DNA of 64,000 bases, taken from Rhodovulum sulfidophilum (GTDB lineage Bacteria; Pseudomonadota; Alphaproteobacteria; Rhodobacterales; Rhodobacteraceae). Of the stretch, positions 43,976 through 51,979 are shown one piece after another. The notes below the pieces were generated by a model, which worked only from the letters and a program-made list of their open reading frames with translations, searched no databases and was not told the DNA's origin. How positions within the stretch are numbered: the first letter of the stretch is position 1; each line of letters begins with the position of its first letter. A program made the position numbers and the translations under genes. The stretch is from NCBI GenBank assembly GCA_003241785.1, contig QFPW01000007.1, forward strand, positions 107,339-171,338, given 5' to 3'.

Positions 43976-44113
43976 TCCGCGTGTTCCCGCGAGGAGGACG
44001 GGCGATATGCCCGCCTGGCCCGATCCGGGATAAGCCGGGAACGGCGCGTTTCACAGCGTGATCATCCGGAATGGTTACCGGGCCGCCGGTCGGCGGTCCC
44101 GATGGCGGAAACC

Positions 44114-45178
44114 TCAGACCCTGAAATGCTTCGCGAGCTTGAGCCCCTGGCCCTGGTAGTTCGAGCCGAGGTCGGCGCCGTAGAGCTTTTCCGGGCGCTC
44201 GGCCATGCGCTCGTAGATGAGCCGGCCGACGATCTGGCCGTGGTCGAGCGCGAAGGGCGCCTCGTGGCAGCGCACCTCGAGCACGCCGCGCGAGCCGGTG
44301 CCGCCGGCGCCCGCGTGGCCGAAGCCGGGGTCGAAGAACCCGGCGTAATGCACGCGGAACTCGCCCACCATGGCGAGATAGGGCGCCATCTCGGCGGCGT
44401 AGTCGGGCGGCACGTGCACCGCCTCGCGGCTGACGAGGATGTAGAAGGCGCCGGGGTCGAGGATGATCCGCCCCGCCTCCGAATGCACCTCTTCCCAGAA
44501 ATCGAGCGCCGGATAATGCCCGATCCGGTCGAGGTCGATGAGCCCGGTATGCGGCTTGGCGCGATAGCCCACCAGCGTGCCGCGGGCGGGCCTGAGATCG
44601 ACCGAGAAGCCGAGGCCGCCCGCGATATGCGCCGGGCCGTCCACCAGCCGCTCCGCGGCGTTGAGCGCGCTCAGCGCCGGATCGTCGAGCAGCACCTGGC
44701 CCCGGCGGTAGCGGATCTGGTTGAGCCGCATTCCGGGGCGCACCAGCACCGAGAAGGAGCGGGGCGAGATCTCGGCGTAGAGCGGGCCGGCGTAGCCGGG
44801 CACGATCCGGTCGAACTCGGTGCCGCGATCGGTGATGAGCCGGGTCAGCAGGTCGAGCCGGCCGGTCGAGCTCTTCGCATTGGCGACGGCCGAGAGATCG
44901 GGCGTGAGCGCGAGCCCCTCCATCAGCGGCACGAGATAGACGCAGCCCTTCTCCAGCACCGCGCCGGGTCCGAGCGCGATCCGGTGCATCTCGAATTCGC
45001 CGAGCCGCTCGGCCACCGTGGTCTCCGGTCCGGGCAGGAACGAGGCGCGCACGCGATAGGCGAAATCGCCGAGGCGGAGGTCGAGGCTCGCGGGCTGGAT
45101 CTGGCCTTCGGTCACCGGTTCGGTGACGGTGATCCGGCCATCGGCGAGCATCGCCGCGATCTCCCGGGCCGAAAGCAC
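44114..45178 (-). CDS. dcd: 2'-deoxycytidine 5'-triphosphate deaminase, double-length form
   Basis: 354 residues from GTG 45178. The only in-frame ATG (45238) lies inside the tRNA-Pro and would make the first nine codons from tRNA sequence. The N-terminal half has QIQPASLDLRLGD, NAKSSTGRLDLLTRL and YAEISPRSFSVLVRPGM; the C-terminal half repeats the fold (HYAGFFDPGFG, VLEVRCHEAPFAL). E. coli Dcd is 193 residues, so this looks like two dUTPase/Dcd-fold units fused, a form known in alphaproteobacteria. It deaminates dCTP to dUTP for thymidylate synthesis. Confidence 0.87.
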   Translation of the reverse strand: MLSAREIAAMLADGRITVTEPVTEGQIQPASLDLRLGDFAYRVRASFLPGPETTVAERLGEFEMHRIALGPGAVLEKGCVYLVPLMEGLALTPDLSAVANAKSSTGRLDLLTRLITDRGTEFDRIVPGYAGPLYAEISPRSFSVLVRPGMRLNQIRYRRGQVLLDDPALSALNAAERLVDGPAHIAGGLGFSVDLRPARGTLVGYRAKPHTGLIDLDRIGHYPALDFWEEVHSEAGRIILDPGAFYILVSREAVHVPPDYAAEMAPYLAMVGEFRVHYAGFFDPGFGHAGAGGTGSRGVLEVRCHEAPFALDHGQIVGRLIYERMAERPEKLYGADLGSNYQGQGLKLAKHFRV

Positions 45179-45210
45179 GCCCGGGCGGAGATCCGCGGTT
45201 TTGGGGAGTT

Positions 45211-45287
45211 TGGTCGGGCTAGCGAGATTCGAACTCACGACCTTTCGACCCCCAGTCGAACGCGCTACCAGACTGCGCTATAGCCCG
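45211..45287 (-). tRNA. tRNA-Pro (anticodon GGG)
   Basis: 77 bases including encoded CCA. Acceptor stem CGGGCTA/TAGCCCG, T-arm with GTTCGAAT and stem GTGAG/CTCGC, and anticodon stem TTCGA/TCGAA around loop CTGGGGG, giving anticodon GGG. A clear promoter lies upstream at 45299-45326. The 3' end is 32 bases before the dcd start on the same strand. Confidence 0.96.
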
Positions 45288-45298
45288 ACACGGGGCGC

Positions 45299-45326
45299 TT
45301 TATAACCGCCCCGGCGGGCGGGGCAA
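45299..45326 (-). promoter_or_regulatory. Promoter of tRNA-Pro (and possibly dcd)
   Basis: On the minus strand, TTGCCC (45326-45321), a 16-base GC-rich spacer, and TATAAA (45304-45299). Transcription would start about five bases before the tRNA. The GC-rich stretch just after the -10 could make it stringently controlled, as is common for stable RNA genes. Confidence 0.65.
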
Positions 45327-45379
45327 GCGGAAAGCGGCGGTCGCGCGCGTGTTTATCGCGACGGCGCCGCGGCGGCGGC

Positions 45380-46009
45380 TCAGGCCTCGGGATCGCGCGC
45401 CATCTCGACGCGGAGCGCCTCCAGCGCGGCGACGAGGCCGACGAGCCGGATGCGCCGCTCGGGGCCCGCGAGGGGTGTCGGGGCGGGCGCCTCGGCCGCC
45501 GGCGCGGGCTCCGCCGCCGGAGCGGGCGCGGGCGCGGCCTCGGCCGCGAGCACGGCGGTATCGAAGAGATCGGCCGCCGCGTCGTGCCGGGGCGCCGGCG
45601 GGCTGGCGGGCGGAAGGGCCTCGGCGGGCGCGGGGCGCGCCGCGGGCTCGGCGGGGGCGGCGACGGAAGGCGGGGCTACGGAAGGCGGGGCTACGGAAGG
45701 CGCTGCGACGGAAGGCGCGGCGGCCTCCTCCTCGGCGGTCGGCGTGCCGAGGCCGATCACGTGGCGGATGCCGCGCTCGCGCAGGATCTTCTGCACGCCC
45801 TTGATCGTCATGCCGTCGTCGTAGAGCAGGCCGCGGATCCCCCGCAGCAGCCGGACGTCCTCCGGACGGTAGTAGCGCCGCCCGCCGCCACGCTTGACCG
45901 GCTTCACCTGGGTGAAGCGGGTCTCCCAGAACCGCAGCACATGCGGCGGCACATCGAGCGCCTCGGCGACCTCGCTGATCGTCCTGAAGGCTTCCGGTGA
46001 CTTGTCCAT
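45380..46009 (-). CDS. MerR-family transcriptional regulator
   Basis: 209 residues. A MerR winged helix-turn-helix at about 8-78 (ISEVAEALDVPPHVLRFWETRF, RRYYRPEDVRLLRGI), then an Ala/Pro-rich linker with four copies of a five-residue APSV(A/P)-type repeat (15-bp DNA repeat), then a short helical end. Its place after ihfA is conserved in alphaproteobacteria. The linker is low complexity; no metal-binding cysteines are present, so it is not a metal sensor of the MerR type. Confidence 0.86.
   Translation of the reverse strand: MDKSPEAFRTISEVAEALDVPPHVLRFWETRFTQVKPVKRGGGRRYYRPEDVRLLRGIRGLLYDDGMTIKGVQKILRERGIRHVIGLGTPTAEEEAAAPSVAAPSVAPPSVAPPSVAAPAEPAARPAPAEALPPASPPAPRHDAAADLFDTAVLAAEAAPAPAPAAEPAPAAEAPAPTPLAGPERRIRLVGLVAALEALRVEMARDPEA
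45663..45722 (-). repeat. 15-bp tandem repeat inside merR
   Basis: Four units of ACGGAAGGCGGGGCT (plus strand); the first two are identical and the last two have a few substitutions. In frame, each encodes five residues of the Ala/Pro/Ser/Val linker, so copy number can change without a frameshift. Confidence 0.8.
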
Positions 46010-46129
46010 GGCCAGATCGACCTCGTCCGCGAAGGGGAACGACGCGGCGACCCGATGACGGTCGAAACCGCCGCGATCCCGCGCCCCCTCCCCATGGTTT
46101 CGTGCCGGAACTCGCGCCCGGCCTTCTGC

Positions 46130-46432
46130 TTAGCGCTTGTTCCCGGCGTCGACCCGTTCCTTCATGATATGCGACGGCCGGAAGGTCAGAACACGGCGCG
46201 GTTCGATCGGCACTTCCTCGCCGGTCTTGGGATTTCGCCCAACTCGCGCGGACTTGGCACGCACACTGAATGTCCCGAAGGAAGAGATCTTCACAGTCTC
46301 ACCCTTAACGAGGGCGTCGGACATGTGTTCCAGAACGGATTCCACCAGTTCGGCGGATTCGTTGCGGGAGAGCCCCACCGCGCGGAACACGGCTTCGCTG
46401 AGCTCCATACGCGTCAGAGTCTTCTCGCTCAT
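46130..46432 (-). CDS. ihfA: Integration host factor subunit alpha
   Basis: 100 residues from ATG 46432; six extra codons to 46450 are possible but the usual start is MSEKTLTRMELSEAV. The DNA-binding arm RVGRNPKTGEEVPI with the intercalating Pro and the end RPSHIMKERVD match IhfA. It bends DNA in recombination, replication and transcription. Good promoter upstream at 46467-46496. Confidence 0.95.
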   Translation of the reverse strand: MSEKTLTRMELSEAVFRAVGLSRNESAELVESVLEHMSDALVKGETVKISSFGTFSVRAKSARVGRNPKTGEEVPIEPRRVLTFRPSHIMKERVDAGNKR

Positions 46433-46466
46433 CCCATCCCCCGCGAACAATCTTTCATCGGGCGTA

Positions 46467-46496
46467 ACCCTAGGGTCAATTGGGAAAGCGTGTCAA
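46467..46496 (-). promoter_or_regulatory. ihfA promoter
   Basis: On the minus strand a perfect TTGACA (46496-46491), an 18-base spacer, and TAGGGT (46472-46467), ending 34 bases before the ATG. The surrounding 118-base gap after fabH is AT-richer than neighbouring DNA, so ihfA and merR can be expressed apart from the fatty-acid genes. Confidence 0.55.
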
Positions 46497-46550
46497 TAAT
46501 AACGGCTTGGCCGCGGTAGCGAAGACGGCGCCGCGGCGCCGCGACGCGGG

Positions 46551-47528
46551 TTACCAGCGCAGGGCGGCCGCGCCCCAGGCGAGGCCGCCGCCGATCGCCT
46601 CCATCAGCAGGAGATCCCCGGCCCGGATCCGTCCGTCCGCGACGCCGACCGAGAGCGCGAGCGGGATCGAGGCGGCGGAGGTATTGCCGTGATCCTGCAC
46701 CGTGACGATGACATGGTCCATCGCCACGCCGAGCTTGTGCGCGGTCATGGCCATGATCCGGAGGTTCGCCTGATGCGGCACCAGCCAGTCGACGTCGGAC
46801 TTCGCGAGCCCGGCGCGGGCGAGCGCGGTCGCGCCGGTCTCGGCGAGCTTGACGACCGCGTGCTTGAAGATCTCCTGGCCGGCCATCCGGACGACACCGG
46901 CGGTGCCGGTCGACGAGGGGCCGCCGTCGACGTAGAGAAGCTCGGTATAGCGGCCGTCCGAGTTGAGGTCGGTCGCGAGCAGGCCGCGGTCGCCCGGCGC
47001 GCCGGGCTGCTCGGCCGCTTCGAGGATCAGCGCCCCGGCGCCGTCGCCGAACAGCACGCAGGTGGCGCGGTCGGTGAAGTCGAGGATGCGGCTGAAGGTC
47101 TCGGCGCCGATCACCATCACCCGCTTCGCGAGGCCGGCGCGGATCAGCGCGTCCGCCTGGGCGAGCGCGAAGACGAAGCCGGCGCAGACCGCCTGGATGT
47201 CGAAGGCGAAGCCGCCCTTCATGCCGATCGCGGTCTGCACCTTGACGGCGGTGGAGGGGAAGGTGTTGTCGGGCGTCGCGGTCGCGAGCACGATCGCGTC
47301 GATCTCGGCCCCGTCCATCCCCGCGTTGGCGAGCGCGGCGCGGGCCGCGGCGATCGCGAGGTCTGAGGTGAGCTCGCCCTCGGCGGCGAAATGGCGCCGC
47401 TCGATTCCGGTGCGGGTCCGGATCCATTCGTCGGAAGTGTCGAGGGTCTTGGAGAATTCGTCGTTCTCGACCACGCGGGCCGGAAGGTAGTGGCCGCAGC
47501 CCCGTGCCACGGCCCGGATCGTCGTCAT
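46551..47528 (-). CDS. fabH: 3-oxoacyl-ACP synthase III
   Basis: 325 residues. Catalytic triad Cys115 (IQAVCAGFVFAL), His252 (VPHQANLRI) and Asn282 (DHGNTSAAS). It condenses acetyl-CoA with malonyl-ACP to start fatty-acid synthesis. The start overlaps the plsX stop by four bases, so the two are translationally coupled. Confidence 0.96.
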   Translation of the reverse strand: MTTIRAVARGCGHYLPARVVENDEFSKTLDTSDEWIRTRTGIERRHFAAEGELTSDLAIAAARAALANAGMDGAEIDAIVLATATPDNTFPSTAVKVQTAIGMKGGFAFDIQAVCAGFVFALAQADALIRAGLAKRVMVIGAETFSRILDFTDRATCVLFGDGAGALILEAAEQPGAPGDRGLLATDLNSDGRYTELLYVDGGPSSTGTAGVVRMAGQEIFKHAVVKLAETGATALARAGLAKSDVDWLVPHQANLRIMAMTAHKLGVAMDHVIVTVQDHGNTSAASIPLALSVGVADGRIRAGDLLLMEAIGGGLAWGAAALRW

Positions 47529-48634
47529 GTCGTCGCACCCTCCGGGGCGGTCTCTTGGGCGGCCGGGGAGGCGCCGAGCGCCATGCGGGCCGCGAGTTTC
47601 TGCGTGAAGCCGCGCTCGGCGAGGGTGGCGGCGAGGCGGATCGCCGCGGCGAAGCCGGTCGCGTCCGCGCCGCCATGGCTCTTGATCACGAGCCCGTTCA
47701 GCCCGAGGAAGACGCCGCCGTTGACGTTGCGCGGGTCGATCTTCGCGCCGAGCCGCTTGAGCGAGCCGCGGGCGAAGAGCGCGCCGGCCTTGCTGAACAG
47801 GCTGTAGCCGAAGGCCTGGCGCAGCTGGTCGCGGATCATCGAGGCGGTGCCCTCGCCGGTCTTCAGCGCGATGTTGCCGGTGAAGCCGTCGGTGACGATC
47901 ACGTCGACCCGGGCCGAGGCCATGTCGTTGCCCTCGACGAAGCCGATATAGTCGAACTCGCCGAGCGGCGCGGCCGCGCCGAGAAGCTCGGACGCCTCGT
48001 GCAGCTCGGTCCGACCCTTGTGCTCCTCGGTCCCGACGTTGAGCAGCCCGACCCGGGGCCGCGCGACGCCGAGCGCGTTGCGCGCGTAGGAAGTGCCCAT
48101 CAGGCCGTATTTCAGGAGGTCGGCCGCGTCGGCGCGGATATCGGCGCCGGCGTCGAGCAGGACGTTGTAGTTCTGCGGATTGACCGAGGGCCACAGCACC
48201 GCGATCGCCGGGCGGTTCACCCCCGGCGCCTTGCGGAGCGCCAGCATCGAGAAGGCCATCAGCGCGCCGGTGTTGCCGGCCGAGATCGCGGCTGGGCTCT
48301 CGCCGGCCTTCACCGCCTCGAGCGCGCCCCACATGCTGGTGCCCTTCGCGCGGCGCAGCGCGCGCGACGGCTTCTCGTCCATGCCGATCACGCTCTCGGC
48401 GTGGCGGACCTCGGTCCGCTCCGCGAGGGGGCTGCCGCGCTCGAGCGCGCGGCCGAGCACCTCGGCGTCGCCATGCACGATATAGCGCAGCCGGGGATTG
48501 GCTTCGAGCGACTTGCCCATCCCCTTCAGGACATCGACGACCCCGCGGTCGCCGCTCATCGCGTCGATCGAAAGGACGATGTCACCCGTGGCTGGGCGCG
48601 TCGTGCCACCGATCATCCTGGGGTCGGCGGACAT
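47525..48634 (-). CDS. plsX: Phosphate acyltransferase PlsX
   Basis: 369 residues from ATG 48634, nine bases after GCGAGG; a TTG three codons earlier is possible. The core LSIDAMSGDRGVVDVLKGM, VIGMDEKPSRALRRAKGTSMW, SAGNTGALMAFSMLALRK and VTDGFTGNIALKTGEGTASM are diagnostic. It makes acyl-phosphate from acyl-ACP to start phospholipid synthesis. Next to rpmF and fabH as in most alphaproteobacteria. Confidence 0.95.
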   Translation of the reverse strand: MSADPRMIGGTTRPATGDIVLSIDAMSGDRGVVDVLKGMGKSLEANPRLRYIVHGDAEVLGRALERGSPLAERTEVRHAESVIGMDEKPSRALRRAKGTSMWGALEAVKAGESPAAISAGNTGALMAFSMLALRKAPGVNRPAIAVLWPSVNPQNYNVLLDAGADIRADAADLLKYGLMGTSYARNALGVARPRVGLLNVGTEEHKGRTELHEASELLGAAAPLGEFDYIGFVEGNDMASARVDVIVTDGFTGNIALKTGEGTASMIRDQLRQAFGYSLFSKAGALFARGSLKRLGAKIDPRNVNGGVFLGLNGLVIKSHGGADATGFAAAIRLAATLAERGFTQKLAARMALGASPAAQETAPEGATT

Positions 48635-48666
48635 GCGGCCCAACCTCGCGTTGGTTCGGTGTGACT

Positions 48667-48873
48667 TCAGGCGGCTTCGTCGTCGAGATCGACGGTGTCG
48701 GCGACGGCGACGATTTCCTTGCCGTCATAGTGGCCGCAGGCGCCGCAGACGTGGTGCGGACGGCGCAGCTCGCCGCAGTTCGAGCATTCGTTCGGATTGG
48801 CGGCGACCAGCGAGTCGTGCGAGCGGCGCATGCCGCGGCGCGATCCGGTAACCTTGCTTTTAGGTACAGCCAT
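48667..48873 (-). CDS. rpmF: 50S ribosomal protein L32
   Basis: 68 residues beginning MAVPKSKVTGSRRGMRRSHD. It has the zinc-ribbon form of L32: CSNCGELRRPHHVCGACG supplies four cysteines. Located between yceD and plsX, the usual arrangement. Confidence 0.97.
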   Translation of the reverse strand: MAVPKSKVTGSRRGMRRSHDSLVAANPNECSNCGELRRPHHVCGACGHYDGKEIVAVADTVDLDDEAA

Positions 48874-49049
48874 AGTCTTGACCTCGATCTCGATCGGGCC
48901 CCGGCCCGGATCATCCTCATCATCAGTTCGCCGGCGGACTACCAGATCGCGCGCGACATGTCACGCCCGGCGGCGCCGAAAAACCGGCGGGAAACGAGCC
49001 GCGGAACATACGCATGGCGCGGCGCGACGCAAGCCCTTTCGGCTGGATT

Positions 49050-49601
49050 TCAGGAACCGTCGTCGAGTTTGTCACGCAGGGCGGCGAGGGCGGCGAAGGG
49101 CTTCACCACCTCGACCTCCTCGCCATAGCCCATCGCGGCGAGCGAGGCGCCTTCCTTGCGCGGATAGGCGGGCAGCGCCAGCGCCAGCGCCTCGACCGCG
49201 ACGAGCCCGAGATCGAGCCGGTCGGGCAGCGGCTCGACGTCCTCGTCGTCGTCCTCGGAGAGAATCACATCCGTCCCGCGCGGCGCGTCGGGCAGGTAGA
49301 GCCGCCGCACCCGCTGGTCGACGCGGCTCGTGACCGGGTCGAGCGAGACGACGCAGCTCTGCACCACGGTGGCGCCGAGCGCGGCGTCGAGCTCCCAGCC
49401 GCCCTTCGCGAGCGCGGTGAGCTTGCCGGCGAAGCGGAGCTTGCGCACCGCGCGCGCGTCCATCAGGCGGGCGATCGCCTCGCTTTCCGCGGGCGAGGGG
49501 GTGATGTCGAAGGCGAATTCCGGGGCGTCCCGCAGCCTGGCCAGATCGATAACCCGGGGAAATTCGGGATTGTCGGCGGCCTGTTCAATGAGCTGGGGCA
49601 T
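49050..49601 (-). CDS. yceD: YceD/DUF177 family protein
   Basis: 183 residues with a central VVQSCVVSLDPVTSRVDQRVRRLYLPD segment, the only well-conserved part of the family (one of the two usual cysteines is visible as QSC). YceD-like proteins are linked with ribosomal RNA processing in some bacteria and are almost always upstream of rpmF, as here. Divergent from bamE. The 176-base gap to rpmF shows no other gene. Confidence 0.85.
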   Translation of the reverse strand: MPQLIEQAADNPEFPRVIDLARLRDAPEFAFDITPSPAESEAIARLMDARAVRKLRFAGKLTALAKGGWELDAALGATVVQSCVVSLDPVTSRVDQRVRRLYLPDAPRGTDVILSEDDDEDVEPLPDRLDLGLVAVEALALALPAYPRKEGASLAAMGYGEEVEVVKPFAALAALRDKLDDGS

Positions 49602-49694
49602 GGCTGGTCCTTAGCGGGCCCGGGGGACGTGACCCCCCGCCCAAGTTCCTTGAATTTAGACCATGCGCGGGGTAGGGGAGCAAGGGAATTCGGG

Positions 49695-50198
49695 ATGACG
49701 AACGAGGACGAGATGCGCTCCAGCGCGACGCGCGCCCTGGCCACGCTGCTCCTGTCGGGAGCGGTCCTGGCTGGCTGTTCGCCGACCACGCAGATCCACG
49801 GCTACATGCCTCCGGAGGCGGATGTGTCGCGGATCAAGCCGGGCGTCGACACGACCGCCACGGTCCAGGAAGTGCTCGGCCTGCCGGCGGGCAACGGCAT
49901 CGTGCGCGATTCCGCCTGGTACTATGTCGAGAGCACGTTCGAGAACTACACCTATCACGCGCCGCGCGTGCTCGACCGCAAGGTGCTGCAGGTCAGCTAC
50001 GACCAGAACGGGGTCGTGACCGGGCTGAAGCGCTACGGCATCGAGGACGGGCGCATCGTCGACCTCGCCAATGACACGACGCAGACCGGCGGCCAGGAGA
50101 TGGGCGTGCTGGAGCAGCTGTTCGGCAACATCCTCAACATGGACCCGGGCCAGTTCCAGAACCAGGGCGCCGGCACGCCGACCGGCGGCGGCCTCTAG
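49695..50198 (+). CDS. bamE: Outer-membrane assembly lipoprotein BamE/SmpA
   Basis: 167 residues from ATG 49695 (AAGGGA upstream); a second ATG at 49713 is possible. The lipobox LAGC gives lipidated Cys28. The SmpA/OmlA core follows: ISRIKPGVDT-like SRIKPGVDTTATVQEVLGLP, SAWYYVES, and RKVLQVSYDQNGVVTGLKRY. BamE is an accessory part of the BAM complex, functionally related to the TamAB genes further on. A hairpin at 50213-50236 follows the stop. Confidence 0.9.
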   Translation: MTNEDEMRSSATRALATLLLSGAVLAGCSPTTQIHGYMPPEADVSRIKPGVDTTATVQEVLGLPAGNGIVRDSAWYYVESTFENYTYHAPRVLDRKVLQVSYDQNGVVTGLKRYGIEDGRIVDLANDTTQTGGQEMGVLEQLFGNILNMDPGQFQNQGAGTPTGGGL

Positions 50199-50212
50199 CG
50201 GCCCCGCTCGCG

Positions 50213-50236
50213 GGCGCGGGCGAGGTTGCCCGCGCC
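50213..50236 (+). terminator. Terminator-like hairpin after bamE
   Basis: GGCGCGGGC-GAGGTT-GCCCGCGCC, 14 bases after the bamE stop. No T-tract. Confidence 0.45.
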
Positions 50237-50319
50237 GTCGCGGACGGCTATTCCCGAGCATCATTGTCGGAAACGCCGCCCGCTCCCCGCGGGCGGGCCG
50301 GCTGGCCGGAGAGGGAAGA

Positions 50320-51972
50320 TTGGGCGCGCGGATCCTGAACGGCCTCGCATGGCTGGTGGCCTTCATCTGCGCCGCGCCCATGGTCGCGACGGTGGTCGCG
50401 GCGATGCTGGGCGACCTCGAGACCTGGCGCGGCCTCGCCCGGACCGTCCTGCCGCTCTACATCGAGAACACGCTCCTGCTCGTGGCGCTGGTCGCCGCCG
50501 GCACGGCGGCGGTGGGCACCGGCGCCGCCTGGCTCGTCACCATGTACCGCTTCCCGGGATCGCGCCTGCTCGAGCTCCTGCTCGTGCTGCCGCTGGCCTT
50601 CCCGGCCTATGTGCTCGCCTACGCCTATACCGATCTGCTGTCGCATCCGGGGCCGGTGCAGACCTGGCTGCGCGCCGTCACCGGCTGGGGGCCGCGCGAT
50701 TACTGGTTCCCGAACATCCGCTCGCTGCCCGGCGCCGCGCTGATGCTGATCTGCGTGCTCTATCCTTACGTCTACCTGCTCGCCCGCAACGCCTTCGCGC
50801 AGCAGTCGGGCTCGGGCTATCTCGCGGCGCGCACGCTCGGGCAGGGGCCCTGGGGCGCCTTCTGGCGGGTGAGCCTGCCGATGGCGCGGCCGGCGATCGC
50901 GGCGGGCGTGCTGCTCGCGATCATGGAGACGATCGCCGACTATGGCACCGTCGGCTATTTCGCGGTGCGCACTTTCTCGACCGGGATCTATCAGGCCTGG
51001 TTCTCGATGGCGGACCGCGGCGCCGCGGCGCAGCTCGCGCTCTGCCTGCTCGCCTTCGCGCTCGTCCTCGCCGGGCTCGAGCGCGCGCAGCGCGGCGGGG
51101 CGCGGGCGCACGGCCGGGGCGGGCGGCTCGCCGGGGCGGAGAAGGAGGTCCTCGCGGGCTGGCGCGGCTGGGCGGCGAGCCTCGCCTGCGGCCTGCCCTT
51201 CGTGATCGGCTTCGCGCTGCCCGTCGTGGTGCTGACCAGCATGGCGATCGGCTCGGGCCAGAGCCTGACCGATCCGCGCTACATGCGCTTCGTCACCAAT
51301 TCGCTGACGCTCGGCGCGATCGCGGCCGCGGTCACGGTGGCGGGCGCGGTCTTGATCGGCTTTCGCGCCCGGCTGCGGCCGGGCCGGGTCTCGCGCGGGC
51401 TCGTGCTCGGCGCCGGGCTCGGCTACGCGGTGCCGGGCGGCGTGATCGCGGTCGGCCTGCTCGTGCCCTTCGCCCATCTCGACAACGCGATCGACGCGGT
51501 CGCCCGCGCGCGGTTCGGGGTCTCGACCGGGCTCATCCTCACCGGCTCGATCTGGCTTCTCGTGCTCGCCTACATGGCGCGGTTCATGGCCGTGGCGCTC
51601 AACACCTACGACGCCGGCATGGCGACGGTCAGCCCGAACATCGACGCGGTGGCGCGCACGCTCGGCACCACGCCCGGGCGCCTCATGACCCGCGTGCATC
51701 TGCCGATCCTGCGCGGCAGCCTGCTCACCGCCGCGCTGCTCGTCTTCGTCGACGTGCTGAAGGAGCTGCCGGCGACGCTGATCATGCGGCCGTTCAATTT
51801 CGACACGCTGGCGGTGCAGGCGCACCGGCTCGCGGCGGACGAGCGGCTGAGCCAGGCGGCGGTGCCGAGCCTCGTCATCGCCGCGATCGGGCTTCTGCCG
51901 GTGATCCTGGTCTGCCGGCGGATCGCGGCGGGGGCCGGGCGCGGCGCCCCGGCGGCGCCGCGCCCGGCCTGA
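50320..51972 (+). CDS. Ferric-iron ABC transporter permease, FbpB type
   Basis: 550 residues from TTG 50320, with GGAGAGGGA just upstream and no better ATG before the first helix. Twelve hydrophobic segments in two halves, each with an EAA loop (LAARTLGQGPWGAFWRVSLP, near 170; VARTLGTTPGRLMTRVHLP, near 455), the fused-permease form of FbpB/SfuB. It faces two FbpA-like genes on the opposite strand, seven bases away. No ATPase gene is adjacent. Confidence 0.88.
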   Translation: MGARILNGLAWLVAFICAAPMVATVVAAMLGDLETWRGLARTVLPLYIENTLLLVALVAAGTAAVGTGAAWLVTMYRFPGSRLLELLLVLPLAFPAYVLAYAYTDLLSHPGPVQTWLRAVTGWGPRDYWFPNIRSLPGAALMLICVLYPYVYLLARNAFAQQSGSGYLAARTLGQGPWGAFWRVSLPMARPAIAAGVLLAIMETIADYGTVGYFAVRTFSTGIYQAWFSMADRGAAAQLALCLLAFALVLAGLERAQRGGARAHGRGGRLAGAEKEVLAGWRGWAASLACGLPFVIGFALPVVVLTSMAIGSGQSLTDPRYMRFVTNSLTLGAIAAAVTVAGAVLIGFRARLRPGRVSRGLVLGAGLGYAVPGGVIAVGLLVPFAHLDNAIDAVARARFGVSTGLILTGSIWLLVLAYMARFMAVALNTYDAGMATVSPNIDAVARTLGTTPGRLMTRVHLPILRGSLLTAALLVFVDVLKELPATLIMRPFNFDTLAVQAHRLAADERLSQAAVPSLVIAAIGLLPVILVCRRIAAGAGRGAPAAPRPA

Positions 51973-51979
51973 GGCCTGG

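Noticed and set aside
45178..45238. ATG 45238 as the start of dcd
   Set aside because: It lies within the tRNA-Pro T-arm; the protein similarity begins near GTG 45178.
45663..45722. Tandem repeat considered as a CRISPR-like or minisatellite locus
   Set aside because: Units are 15 bp with no spacers, in frame within merR, and no cas genes are near.
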